Below are positions 11,365 through 19,697 of a stretch of 64,000 nt of DNA, piece by piece. Positions within the stretch are counted from its first letter, which is position 1. Every line of letters begins with the position of its first letter. The position numbers and the translations under genes were made by a program. Location: NCBI RefSeq assembly GCF_030450125.1, contig NZ_CP123923.1:6147501-6211500 (forward strand), in the 5' to 3' direction. The notes under the pieces were generated by a model. It saw only the letters and a list, made by a program, of their open reading frames with translations, had not been told where the DNA came from and searched no databases. The stretch is from Streptomyces sp. WP-1. Its GTDB lineage: Bacteria > Actinomycetota > Actinomycetes > Streptomycetales > Streptomycetaceae.

Positions 11365-11695
11365 GCCGGAACAGATCCAGCAGGCTCGCCTCCAGCCGCA
11401 CCCGGCCCCTGCCCCAGGCGGTCGCGAAGTGCAGCCGGCCGTCCACCAGGGCCCGCAGATCGTCACCGGCCATCGCCAGCCGGATCTGCGCCCGCTCGCG
11501 CGGCGGCCCGGACAGGGTCTCGTCCACCTCCAGGCGGCCCCCGGTCATCCGGCCCGCGAAGGTGACGTCCAGGTCGGTGATGTGGCAGCTCACCGAGCGT
11601 TCGAGCGCGGCGGCGTCCCGTACGTCGCCCTCGGCGCCGCCCAGGGTGTCCGAAAGCTTTCGCAGTGCGGTGCGGCACTCCTCGATCGTGGCCAT
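11348..11695 (-). CDS. SCP2 sterol-binding-domain-like protein
   Basis: A small 115-aa soluble protein from ATG 11695. The pattern of a short helix (ECRTALRKLSDTL), then beta strands (CHITDLDVTFAGRM, GRLEVDETL), ending RAQIRLAMAGDDLRALVDGR and LHFATAWGRGRVRLEA, fits the SCP2 lipid-binding fold known from conserved Streptomyces proteins at this locus. No enzymatic residues can be pointed out. Its 3' end overlaps the convergent ATPase gene by 17 bp. TACCGT at 11704-11709 may be a -10 for a leaderless transcript. Confidence 0.75.
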   Translation of the reverse strand: MATIEECRTALRKLSDTLGGAEGDVRDAAALERSVSCHITDLDVTFAGRMTGGRLEVDETLSGPPRERAQIRLAMAGDDLRALVDGRLHFATAWGRGRVRLEASLLDLFRLRKLL

Positions 11696-11725
11696 CGCCA
11701 CCGACGGTACCCCAGCGGTTCGAGG

Positions 11726-11731
11726 TAGCGT
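11726..11731 (+). promoter_or_regulatory. -10 element of leaderless promoter for the tlyA operon
   Basis: TAGCGT is followed by six bases (CTGGGC) and then ATG 11738, the arrangement typical of leaderless Streptomyces transcripts. No Shine-Dalgarno is present. It probably serves the small hypothetical, tlyA and nadK together. Confidence 0.6.
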
Positions 11732-11737
11732 CTGGGC

Positions 11738-12067
11738 ATGAGCGAGTCCGTGTCCGAGGCCGAGATCGCCGGGAGCGCCGGGCGGCCCGAGCCCCCGGCT
11801 GAACCCCCGGCCGAGTCCCACGCGGTGTCCGAACCCGCGTACGACCCCGCGGCCCCGGCCCCCCTGGACCTCCCGCGCACCCCCACCGGCGACGCCGAGG
11901 TGGACGCCCGGCTGGCGCGGCTGGCCGATGCCGACCACCTCGCCACCGACGGACATGTCGAGGTGTACGAGGATGTACACCGGGGGCTGCGCGACGCGCT
12001 GACCGCGCTCGACGGCCGCCCGGGACCTCCGGTCCCCTCACCGTCGTACGAACAAAGCAGGAGCTGA
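11738..12067 (+). CDS. conserved hypothetical protein upstream of tlyA
   Basis: A 109-aa acidic protein. Residues 1-50 are rich in Pro, Glu and Ala and probably disordered. Residues of about 50-95 (DAEVDARLARLADADHL, EVYEDVHRGLRDALTALDG) are a conserved helical segment. There is no signal peptide, membrane segment or recognisable domain. It is translated from a probable leaderless start and is followed 7 bp later by tlyA, so it is likely co-transcribed. A partner role in ribosome modification is possible from context only. Confidence 0.8.
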   Translation: MSESVSEAEIAGSAGRPEPPAEPPAESHAVSEPAYDPAAPAPLDLPRTPTGDAEVDARLARLADADHLATDGHVEVYEDVHRGLRDALTALDGRPGPPVPSPSYEQSRS

Positions 12068-12074
12068 ACCGAAC

Positions 12075-12890
12075 GTGGCAGGAGTCGCACGCCGTCGTCT
12101 GGACGCGGAGCTGGTCCGCCGGAAGCTCGCGCGCTCGCGTGAGCACGCCAGCCAGCTGATCGCCGCCGGGCGGGTCACCGTCGGCAAGGCCGTGGCGACC
12201 AAGCCGGCCACGCAGGTGGAGACCGCCGCCGCGATCGTGGTCCAGGCCGACGACAGCGATCCCGACTACGTCTCCCGGGGCGGCCACAAGCTCGCCGGCG
12301 CCTTCGCGGCCTTCGTGCCGCTGGGCCTGGTGGTGGAGGGCCGGCGCGCGCTGGACGCCGGCGCGTCCACCGGCGGCTTCACCGATGTCCTGCTGCGCGC
12401 GGGCGCCGCCCATGTGGTGGCCGTGGACGTCGGCTACGGGCAGCTCGCCTGGTCGTTGCAGAGCGACGCCCGGGTCACCGTCAAGGACCGTACGAACGTA
12501 CGGGAGTTGACGCTCGACGCGATCGACGGGGAACCTGTTGATCTCGTCGTGGGTGATCTCTCCTTCATCCCGCTCGGGCTGGTGCTGCCCGCCCTGAAGC
12601 GGTGCGTGAAGGAGGACGCCGACCTCGTGATGATGGTCAAACCGCAGTTCGAGGTGGGTAAGGAACGACTCGGCAGCGGGGGTGTCGTACGGAATCCGCA
12701 GCTGCGGGCGGAGGCCGTGCGAGGGGTGGCCGAGAAGGCCTGGGAGCTGGGACTCGGGGTGCGGGGGGTCACCGCGAGTCCGCTGCCGGGGCCCTCGGGC
12801 AATGTCGAGTACTTCCTGTGGCTGCGGTCCGGCGCCCCCCGCCTGGACCCGGCCGATGTCGACCGTGCAGTGGCGGAGGGGCCGCGTTGA
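12075..12890 (+). CDS. tlyA: TlyA family rRNA 2'-O-methyltransferase
   Basis: A 271-aa protein from GTG 12075 with AGGAG eleven nt upstream. Residues 4-60 form an S4 RNA-binding domain (RRRLDAELVRRKLARSREHA). Residues of about 75-260 are an FtsJ/RrmJ-like SAM methyltransferase with the SAM loop LDAGASTGGFTDVLL, then AVDVGYGQLAW, LVVGDLSFIPL and the catalytic-lysine strand VMMVKPQFEVGKE. TlyA proteins methylate ribose in 23S (C1920) and, in the long form, 16S (C1409), which gives capreomycin sensitivity in mycobacteria. Its stop overlaps the nadK start, so the two are coupled. Confidence 0.94.
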   Translation: MAGVARRRLDAELVRRKLARSREHASQLIAAGRVTVGKAVATKPATQVETAAAIVVQADDSDPDYVSRGGHKLAGAFAAFVPLGLVVEGRRALDAGASTGGFTDVLLRAGAAHVVAVDVGYGQLAWSLQSDARVTVKDRTNVRELTLDAIDGEPVDLVVGDLSFIPLGLVLPALKRCVKEDADLVMMVKPQFEVGKERLGSGGVVRNPQLRAEAVRGVAEKAWELGLGVRGVTASPLPGPSGNVEYFLWLRSGAPRLDPADVDRAVAEGPR

Positions 12891-13789
12891 CACAGAATCT
12901 GGCGCGTACTGTTTTCCTGCTGGCCCACACCGGGCGGCCGGCGGCGATCCGCAGCGCGGAACTCGTCGTCAAGGGCCTGCTCAGGCATGGCATCGGTGTG
13001 CGGGTGCTGGAGGAGGAGGCGCGCGACCTGCCGCTCCCCGACGAGGTGGAGCTGGAGCGGGAGGCGACCCCGGCCTGCCTCGACGGCTGCGAGCTGCTGA
13101 TCGTGCTCGGCGGCGACGGCACGCTGCTGCGGGGCGCGGAGTTCGCCCGTGCCTCCGGGGTGCCGATGCTCGGCGTCAACCTGGGGCGCGTGGGATTCCT
13201 CGCGGAGGCGGAACGCGATGACCTCGATCGGGTGGTCGACCGGGTGGTGGAGCGGTCGTACGAGGTCGAGGAGCGGATGACCGTCGATGTGGTGGTGCAC
13301 CGCAACGGGGACATCGTGCACACCGACTGGGCGCTCAACGAGGCGGCCGTGCAGAAGGCCGGCGCGGAGAAGCTGCTGGAGGTCGTGCTGGAGATCGACG
13401 GGCGGCCGGTGACGGGGTTCGGCTGCGACGGGGTGGTGCTGTCCACGCCGACCGGGTCCACGGCGTACGCGTTCTCCGCCGGGGGGCCGGTGGTGTGGCC
13501 GGAGGTGGAGGCGCTGCTGATGGTGCCGATCAGCGCGCACGCGCTGTTCGCGAAGCCGCTGGTGACGTCGCCGGACTCGGTGCTCGCGGTGGAGGTGCTG
13601 CCGCACGTCCCGCCGGGGGTGCTGTGGTGTGACGGGCGGCGGACGATCGAGTTGCCGCCGGGCGCGCGGGTGGAGGTGCGGCGGGGGGCGGTGCCGGTGC
13701 GGCTGGCCCGGCTGCATCACTCCTCGTTCACCGACAGGCTGGTGGCGAAGTTCGCCCTGCCGACGACGGGGTGGCGGGGGGCGCACTAG
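12887..13789 (+). CDS. nadK: NAD kinase
   Basis: A 300-aa enzyme phosphorylating NAD to NADP in the cytosol. TTG 12887 overlaps the tlyA stop (TTGA) and has GGAGG eight nt upstream; an earlier in-frame GTG at 12818 would lie within tlyA and has no ribosome site. Signature motifs are GGDGTLLRGAEFA with the catalytic Asp, LGVNLGRVGFLAE, the NE-containing LNEAAVQK, and DGVVLSTPTGSTAYAFSAGG. It ends 148 bp before recN, which appears to have its own promoter. Confidence 0.95.
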   Translation: MTQNLARTVFLLAHTGRPAAIRSAELVVKGLLRHGIGVRVLEEEARDLPLPDEVELEREATPACLDGCELLIVLGGDGTLLRGAEFARASGVPMLGVNLGRVGFLAEAERDDLDRVVDRVVERSYEVEERMTVDVVVHRNGDIVHTDWALNEAAVQKAGAEKLLEVVLEIDGRPVTGFGCDGVVLSTPTGSTAYAFSAGGPVVWPEVEALLMVPISAHALFAKPLVTSPDSVLAVEVLPHVPPGVLWCDGRRTIELPPGARVEVRRGAVPVRLARLHHSSFTDRLVAKFALPTTGWRGAH

Positions 13790-13924
13790 TTTCCGGCGGG
13801 GTTCCGTTCGGTCGGCGGGCGCGGGTGGTCCGTGGTCGCTCGCGCGGTTCCCCGCGCCCCCGGGTGGGGACACCTCGCCGAGTGAGAAGGGCCGGGGCAT
13901 GTGCGCTCGCCGCCCCGGACCTCG

Positions 13925-13930
13925 TATGGT
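13925..13930 (+). promoter_or_regulatory. -10 element of leaderless recN promoter
   Basis: TATGGT stands seven bases before GTG 13938, with no Shine-Dalgarno at that start. The GGAGGAG at 13943-13949 touches the internal ATG at 13950 and is too close to serve it. I saw no LexA-type box in the 148 bp before recN. Confidence 0.55.
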
Positions 13931-13937
13931 CTGTTCC

Positions 13938-15668
13938 GTGTTGGAGGAGATGCGGATACGGTCGCTCGGGGTCATCGACGATGCCGTCGTCGAGTTGTCG
14001 CCGGGGTTCACCGCGGTCACCGGTGAGACGGGTGCGGGCAAGACCATGGTGGTCACCAGCCTGGGGCTGCTGCTCGGAGGGCGGGCCGACCCGGCGCTCG
14101 TGCGGATAGGGGCCGGCAAGGCGGTCGTGGAGGGGCGGATCTCGGTGCCCGCGGGCGCCGCCGCCGTCGTACGCGCCGAGGAGGCCGGGGCCGAGCTGGA
14201 CGACGGCGCCCTGCTGATCAGCCGTACCGTCTCCGCCGAAGGCCGCTCGCGGGCCCACCTGGGCGGGCGCAGCGTGCCCGTGGGGCTGCTCGCCGAGCTG
14301 GCCGACGACCTGGTGGCCGTGCACGGGCAGACCGACCAGCAGGGGCTGCTGAAGCTGTCCCGGCAGCGCGGCGCCCTCGACCGGTACGCGGGCGACGCGG
14401 TCGCGGTGCCGCTCGCCAAGTACGGCGAGGCGTACCGCCGGCTGCGGGCCGTCGCCGTCGAGCTGGACGAGATCACCACGCGGGCACGGGAGCGGGCGCA
14501 GGAGGCCGACATGCTCCGCTACGGCCTCGACGAGATCGCCGCCGTGGAGCCCCGGCCCGGGGAGGACGCGGAGCTGGCCGAGGAGGCCGAGCGGCTCGGG
14601 CACGCGGAGGCGCTGGCCTCCGCCGCTACGGCCGCGCACGCCGCGCTCGCGGGCAACCCCGAGGACCCCGAGAGCATCGACGCCCAGGCCCTGGTCGCGG
14701 GCGCCCACCGGGCCCTGGAGGCCGTGCGCGCCCATGACCCGGCGCTCGCCGTGCTCGCCGAGCGGATCGGTGAGGTCGGGATCCTGCTCGGCGATGTGGC
14801 CGGGGAGCTGGCCGGGTACGCCGGTGACCTGGACGCCGATCCGCTGCGGCTCGCCGCGGTCGAGGAGCGCCGGGCCGCCCTGACCGCCCTGACCCGCAAG
14901 TACGGCGACGATGTGAACGCCGTGCTCGCGTGGGCCGAGCGGAGCGCCGCGCGGCTGACCGAGCTGGACGGCGACGACGAGCGGATCGAGGAGCTGACCG
15001 CCGAGCGGGACGCGCTCGGCGCCGAACTGGGCGGGCTGGCCCAGGCGCTGACCGACGCCCGGACCGAGGCCGCCGAGCGGTTCGCCGCCGCGGTGACCGC
15101 CGAACTGGCCTCGCTGGCCATGCCGCACGCGCGGGTCTCCTTCGACATCCGGCAGACCGAGGATCCCGAGGGCGTCGAGGTCGGCGGGCGTACGGTCGCC
15201 TACGGCCCCTCGGGCGTGGACGAGGTCGAGCTGCTGCTCGCCCCGCACCCGGGCGCCCCGCCGCGGCCCATCGCCAAGGGCGCGTCCGGCGGTGAGCTGT
15301 CCCGGGTGATGCTCGCGGTGGAGGTCGTCTTCGCGGGCACGGACCCGGTGCCGACGTATCTGTTCGACGAGGTCGACGCGGGCGTCGGCGGCAAGGCGGC
15401 GGTCGAGATCGGCCGGCGCCTCGCCAAGCTCGCCCGGAGCGCCCAGGTCGTCGTCGTCACCCACCTGCCCCAGGTCGCCGCCTTCGCCGACCGGCAGCTG
15501 CTGGTGGAGAAGACCAACGACGGCTCGGTGACCCGCTCCGGGGTCAAGGTCCTGGAGGGCGAGGACCGCATCCGCGAACTCTCCCGCATGCTCGCGGGCC
15601 AGGAGGACTCGGAGGCGGCCCGCGCCCACGCGGAGGAACTGCTGGCGACGGCACGGGCGGACCAGTAG
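13938..15668 (+). CDS. recN: DNA repair protein RecN
   Basis: A 576-aa SMC-like ATPase acting early in double-strand-break repair. GTG 13938 is preferred; it is probably leaderless and keeps the conserved N-terminus LEEMRIRSLGVIDDAVVEL. ATG 13950 is the alternative. The Walker A is GETGAGKTMVV near residue 35. A long coiled-coil middle lies at about 170-390. The C-terminal signature is GASGGELSRVMLAVEVV with Walker B VPTYLFDEVDAGVGG, then VVVTHLPQVAAFADRQ. Its stop codon TAG (15666-15668) is the first base triplet of a 42/21-bp tandem repeat. Confidence 0.95.
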   Translation: MLEEMRIRSLGVIDDAVVELSPGFTAVTGETGAGKTMVVTSLGLLLGGRADPALVRIGAGKAVVEGRISVPAGAAAVVRAEEAGAELDDGALLISRTVSAEGRSRAHLGGRSVPVGLLAELADDLVAVHGQTDQQGLLKLSRQRGALDRYAGDAVAVPLAKYGEAYRRLRAVAVELDEITTRARERAQEADMLRYGLDEIAAVEPRPGEDAELAEEAERLGHAEALASAATAAHAALAGNPEDPESIDAQALVAGAHRALEAVRAHDPALAVLAERIGEVGILLGDVAGELAGYAGDLDADPLRLAAVEERRAALTALTRKYGDDVNAVLAWAERSAARLTELDGDDERIEELTAERDALGAELGGLAQALTDARTEAAERFAAAVTAELASLAMPHARVSFDIRQTEDPEGVEVGGRTVAYGPSGVDEVELLLAPHPGAPPRPIAKGASGGELSRVMLAVEVVFAGTDPVPTYLFDEVDAGVGGKAAVEIGRRLAKLARSAQVVVVTHLPQVAAFADRQLLVEKTNDGSVTRSGVKVLEGEDRIRELSRMLAGQEDSEAARAHAEELLATARADQ

Positions 15669-15826
15669 CCGGAACCGGCGGATCGGTGGCCGGACTTGGC
15701 GGGCCAGTAGCCGGAACCGGCGGACCGGTGGCCCAACTTGGCGGGTCGGGAGCGGTGACCGGCGGCCCGGGAGCGGGAGTCGGCGGTCCGGGAGCGGGAG
15801 TCGGCGGTCCGGTAGCGGGACTTAGG
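15666..15826 (+). repeat. 21/42-bp tandem repeat beginning in the recN stop codon
   Basis: Two 42-bp units (15666-15707 and 15708-15749, both starting TAGCCGGAACCGGCGGA) are followed by three 21-bp units of the type GAGCGGGAGTCGGCGGTCCGG and a partial one. The first unit includes the recN stop and resembles the last recN codons (GCGGACCAGTAG). The array fills most of the space before the next gene. Confidence 0.85.
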
Positions 15827-15897
15827 GTGTCGGGAGGACCGGCTCCCGAAAGTCCCGCGCCTTCCTGCTGTCCGCCGCGCTCACCCGGGCCGGTTTC

Positions 15898-16581
15898 GTG
15901 GCGTTGCGCGCCAATGCGCCGGGCGGGCCCGCGTGTTGGGAGCGGACCAACCACGCGGGCCGGACCGTCGAGCTGCACGCCGGGCCCGCCGTGGCGGCCG
16001 GTACGGCGCTCGCCGCCGCCCGGGTGCACCCCGCGGCCGGGCTCGCCGTGTTGGCGGCGGGGGCCTGCGGGGCGTACGACGACGCGGCGGGCGACCGTCG
16101 ACGCGGCTTCCGGGAACACCTCGGCGCCCTGCGCGAGGGCGAAGTCACCAGCGGTGCCGTCAAGTTGTGCGGGATCTCCGCCGCAGCCCTGCTCGCGGGC
16201 GCGCTGCTGACGGTGCGGCCGCTGGACAGGCTGCTCGCCGGAGTCGTCATCGCGGGCGCCGCGCACGGCGTGAACCTGGTCGACGTACGACCGGGACGCG
16301 CGCTCGGCGCGGTGCTCGCGCTCGGCGCCCCGGGGATGCTCGGCGAGGGACCCGGCGCGGAACTGGCGGCCGTCGCCACGGGCGGCGCGGCGGCGGTGCT
16401 GCGCGAGGACGTCGGCGAGCGCACGATGCTCGGGGACACGGGGGCGCACGCCCTCGGCGCCGCGCTGGGGGCGGCCGTGGTGGCGGGCGGCGGGCGCGCC
16501 GCACTGCTCGCGGGCGCCGTCGCGGTCGTGGCCGCCGCCGTGCACGGGGACCGGGTCACCGGGTGGGCGCGGCCGTCGTGA
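15898..16581 (+). CDS. MraY/WecA-like integral membrane protein, 5' end uncertain
   Basis: A 227-aa protein from GTG 15898, with about six hydrophobic segments. AYDDAAGDRRRGFREHLGALREG resembles the Asp-Asp loop, HGVNLVDVRPGRALG the N-x-x-D loop, and MLGDTGAHALGAALGA the GDxGS motif of polyprenyl-phosphate sugar-1-phosphate transferases. It lacks strict motif identity, so activity is unproven. Coding-like sequence continues upstream (RAFLLSAALTRAGF, first helix) to a stop at 15823, but there is no ATG, GTG or TTG in it. The annotated start thus loses the first helix, or an unusual codon such as CTG is used. The repeat array just upstream may have removed the original start. Confidence 0.7.
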   Translation: MALRANAPGGPACWERTNHAGRTVELHAGPAVAAGTALAAARVHPAAGLAVLAAGACGAYDDAAGDRRRGFREHLGALREGEVTSGAVKLCGISAAALLAGALLTVRPLDRLLAGVVIAGAAHGVNLVDVRPGRALGAVLALGAPGMLGEGPGAELAAVATGGAAAVLREDVGERTMLGDTGAHALGAALGAAVVAGGGRAALLAGAVAVVAAAVHGDRVTGWARPS

Positions 16582-16850
16582 CCGCCTGACCTCGGGGAAA
16601 CGAGGAGGATCCCGTCACCTCGGAACCGGACTTCCTCACCCGTGTGGGTGATGTGCTCCGGCGCATTGCCCCGGCCCGCCGCCCCGTGCGCCCACCCGGT
16701 ATTGCCCCGGGGGCCCTGCCTGCTGACATGCTGGACGGGCACAGCGACCGCGCGGGAGGCGCGCGGGGCACATTCCGCCGCCCCCGTGCGCCCGCTACTT
16801 TCTGTACGTTGCCTCGTGACCGCCCCACGCCGAACCAGGAGCCCGGCCTC

Positions 16851-17987
16851 GTGAGCCCCCTGAGCAGCAACGCACCGCACGGCCGGCCGCCGCTGCGCAC
16901 CGTGCAGGTGCTGGGCGGGGGCAACGCCGGCGGGAGCGCGCATGTGCGCTCCCTGACCGCGGGTCTGGTCGCCCGGGGCGTGCGGGTCACGGTGTGCGCC
17001 CCCGTCGAGGCCGACCGTACCTACGACTTCGCCGGGACCGGTGCCGGCCACATCCATGTGCCGCGCAGCAGCGACCCCGCCTCGGTGGCCGCGCTCCGGG
17101 CGGCCTGCGCGGACGCCGACGTGGTGCACGCACACGGACTGCACGCCTCCTTCCGGGCCGTGCTCGCGCTCGGCGGACGCACCACTCCGCTGGTCGTCAC
17201 CTGGCACGACCGGACGTACGCCGAGGGCGCGCGGGCCCATCTGCTGCGCCTGCTGGAGCGGCGCGTGGCCCGGTCCGCGACCGTGGTCCTCGGCACCAGC
17301 CCGGACCTGGTGGACCGCGCCCGCAGGACCGGCGCCCGGGACGCCCGGCTCGCCGCCGTGACCCTGCCCCGCCGCGCCCGCCCCGCCCCCGCGCCCGACG
17401 GCCCCGACCCGCTGCGGCCCAAGGCCCGTGCCGAACTCGGCGCCACCGGCCGCCCGTTGATCCTCTCCGCCGGACCCCTCGACCGGCACCGCGGCCACGA
17501 GACCCTGCTGGACGCGGCCCGCGCCTGGCGGGACCTGGACCCCGCGCCGCTGGTCGTCATCGCGGGGGAGGGCCCGCTGCGGCCCCTGCTCCAGCGGCGC
17601 ATCGAGGCCGAGCGGCTCCCGGTACGGCTGCTCGGCCACCGCGAGGACCTGCCCGGACTGCTCGGCGCCGCCGACCTGGCTCTGCTGACCGGCCGCTGGG
17701 AGTCCCGCTCCGCCCTCGCCCAGGAGGCGCTGTACGCGGGCGTTCCGCTGGTGGCCACCCGGGTCGGCGGCATCCCCGACCTGGTGGGCGACGGCGCCGA
17801 ACTCGTGCCGTACGGCGATCCGTCGGCCCTCGCCGACCGCGTCGGACGGCTGCTCGCCGACCCGGCACGGCGCGAGCTGCTGCGCCGCAAGGGAGCACGG
17901 CAGGCCGCCGGCTGGCCGAGCGAGGACGAGACGGTCGCCCAAGTCCTCAGCGTCTACGACGAGTTGACCCGGCCCCTCATTCTCTGA
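16851..17987 (+). CDS. GT4-family glycosyltransferase
   Basis: A 378-aa cytosolic or membrane-associated glycosyltransferase of GT-B fold. GTG 16851 has AGGAG nine nt upstream; an earlier frame start at 16644 has no ribosome site. The N-terminal Rossmann half has VQVLGGGNAGGSAHVRSL and VVHAHGLHASFRA. The C-terminal half has LILSAGPLDRHRGHETLL, VVIAGEGPLRPLLQRR and the EX7E motif ESRSALAQE ahead of GVPLVATRVGGIPDLVGDG. These are the marks of GT4 retaining transferases using nucleotide sugars. Adjacency to the MraY-like gene hints at a shared cell-envelope glycan task (inference). Confidence 0.9.
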   Translation: MSPLSSNAPHGRPPLRTVQVLGGGNAGGSAHVRSLTAGLVARGVRVTVCAPVEADRTYDFAGTGAGHIHVPRSSDPASVAALRAACADADVVHAHGLHASFRAVLALGGRTTPLVVTWHDRTYAEGARAHLLRLLERRVARSATVVLGTSPDLVDRARRTGARDARLAAVTLPRRARPAPAPDGPDPLRPKARAELGATGRPLILSAGPLDRHRGHETLLDAARAWRDLDPAPLVVIAGEGPLRPLLQRRIEAERLPVRLLGHREDLPGLLGAADLALLTGRWESRSALAQEALYAGVPLVATRVGGIPDLVGDGAELVPYGDPSALADRVGRLLADPARRELLRRKGARQAAGWPSEDETVAQVLSVYDELTRPLIL

Positions 17988-17991
17988 AGGG

Positions 17992-19641
17992 CTAGGGCGC
18001 GTGTCGGCGGGCGCGCAGGGCGAGGCTCAACGCCAGGACGGTCTGCGGGTCGTCGAGATCGGTGCCCAGCAACTCGCCGATGCGGGCGAGGCGGTTGTAC
18101 AGCGTCTGCCGGTTCAGATGGAGTTCGCGGGCGGTCTCCGCCTTGCGGCCCGCGTGCGCGAGATACGTCTCCAGGGTGGGCAGCAGCGGCGGCTTGGAAC
18201 GCCGGTCGTGGTCGCGCAGCGGGCCGATCGCCCGGTCCACGAAGGCCGCGAGGTCCGGATGGTCGCGCAGCCGCCACAGCAGCAGGTCGATGTCGAGGCG
18301 GCGGGCGTCGTACCAGGGGCGGTCGGTCAGGCCCTGCGCGGCCGTCGCCGTCTCCGCCGCGTGCCGCAGCCCCGCCGAGGCCGCCGCCCAGCCGCCCGCC
18401 ATGGCGACGACCACCACCGGCGGGGGAGTGCCGGGCCTGCGCATCCCGGCGCGCTCGACGCCCGCCCGCAGTGCCGCCGCCACCCGGTCGGCGACCGCCG
18501 CGCGCTCCGACTCCGAGCGCAGCCCGAGCAGCACCAGCACCCGGCCCTCCACCGGCCGCACGCCCAGCAGCACCGGCAGGCCCACCGCGGCCAGCTCCTC
18601 GGAGACCGCGCGGGCGAGCACCGCCCAGCCGCCCCCGGCGGGGGAGAGGGGGTCCCCGACCCGCATCACCACCGGCAGCAGCGGACTGCCACCGGGCTTG
18701 AAGCCGAGCACCCGGGCCTGGGCGGGCGCGTCCTTTGCGGAGATACGGCCCTCGGCGAGATCGGTGAGGAAGTCGCCGCGCCCGCGCGCCGCCAGCTCCT
18801 CCTCCTGCCGGGCCTGCATCAGCACCACGGCCAGGATGCCCGCGGCCCGCTCGGCGGCGATCCGGTGCACCGCCGACAGCGGCGAGCGCACCGGCAGCAG
18901 CACCAGACGGGCACGCACCGAGCCCGCCGTACCGGGGCCGCCGCCGGGTACGTCCACCAGCACCGAACCGGCGGGCGGCGGCGCGTTCTTGTGCGGGCCG
19001 CGCAGCCCCTCCCACACCTGGAGCGGGTCCGCGCCCTCGGGCCCCTCACCGGCCGCGTACAGCAGCCGGCCGTCGGCGGTCTCCAGGAACACCGGGTTGC
19101 CGCTGAACCCGGCCAGGATGCCCAGCACCTGCGGCACCCCGCCGCCGCCCAGCAGCGCCTCGGTGCAGCGCCGGTGGACCTCCTCGGCCCGCTGGAGCAG
19201 CGCGTAGTGGCCGTTGACGATCTCGGTGTGGATCTCCTCGGTGACCGCGACGAACGGCACCTCGCGATGCAGCTGCACCAGCGGCAGATCGGCCGAACGC
19301 GCGGTGTCCACCAGCGCGGCCGGCAGCCGGCTGAAGCGCGGGCCCAGCTCCACCACCAGCGCGGCGATCCCGCGCTCGGCCAGCGTGCGCACGAACGCCC
19401 GCTGCTCGGCCGGCCGGGTGCCCAGGCCGTAGCCCGTGGTGAGCAGCAGCTCGCCGCCCTTGAGCAGTGAGGCGATGTTCGGCACCTCGCCCGCGTGCAC
19501 CCAGCGCACGGTACGGCTGAGCCGGTCCGCGCCCGCGACGATCTCCGGCAGCCCGCTGCGCAGTCCCGGCAGCTCCAGGGCCCGCTGAACGGTGATCCCC
19601 GCGCCGTGGGTGTCGGGCCTGCTGTCCGTACCGCTGTCCAT
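17992..19641 (-). CDS. PucR-family transcriptional regulator
   Basis: A 549-aa protein from ATG 19641. The N-terminal PucR ligand domain runs from about 15 to 145 (GAGITVQRALELPGLRSG, WVHAGEVPNIASLLKGGELLLTTG with short breaks). A GAF-like and middle region follow. The C-terminal PucR helix-turn-helix is at 480-549 (YLAHAGRKAETARELHLN, then TLYNRLARIGELLG). Members sense purines or amino acids and control catabolic operons. It lies 56 bp downstream of the FAD-oxidase gene on the same strand and may regulate or be co-transcribed with it. The target is not visible here. Confidence 0.92.
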   Translation of the reverse strand: MDSGTDSRPDTHGAGITVQRALELPGLRSGLPEIVAGADRLSRTVRWVHAGEVPNIASLLKGGELLLTTGYGLGTRPAEQRAFVRTLAERGIAALVVELGPRFSRLPAALVDTARSADLPLVQLHREVPFVAVTEEIHTEIVNGHYALLQRAEEVHRRCTEALLGGGGVPQVLGILAGFSGNPVFLETADGRLLYAAGEGPEGADPLQVWEGLRGPHKNAPPPAGSVLVDVPGGGPGTAGSVRARLVLLPVRSPLSAVHRIAAERAAGILAVVLMQARQEEELAARGRGDFLTDLAEGRISAKDAPAQARVLGFKPGGSPLLPVVMRVGDPLSPAGGGWAVLARAVSEELAAVGLPVLLGVRPVEGRVLVLLGLRSESERAAVADRVAAALRAGVERAGMRRPGTPPPVVVVAMAGGWAAASAGLRHAAETATAAQGLTDRPWYDARRLDIDLLLWRLRDHPDLAAFVDRAIGPLRDHDRRSKPPLLPTLETYLAHAGRKAETARELHLNRQTLYNRLARIGELLGTDLDDPQTVLALSLALRARRHAP

Positions 19642-19697
19642 GAAGCGGACGCTACCTGCGAAAACGCGTCAGCAACATCTCCGTGCGCGGCCGAGTG

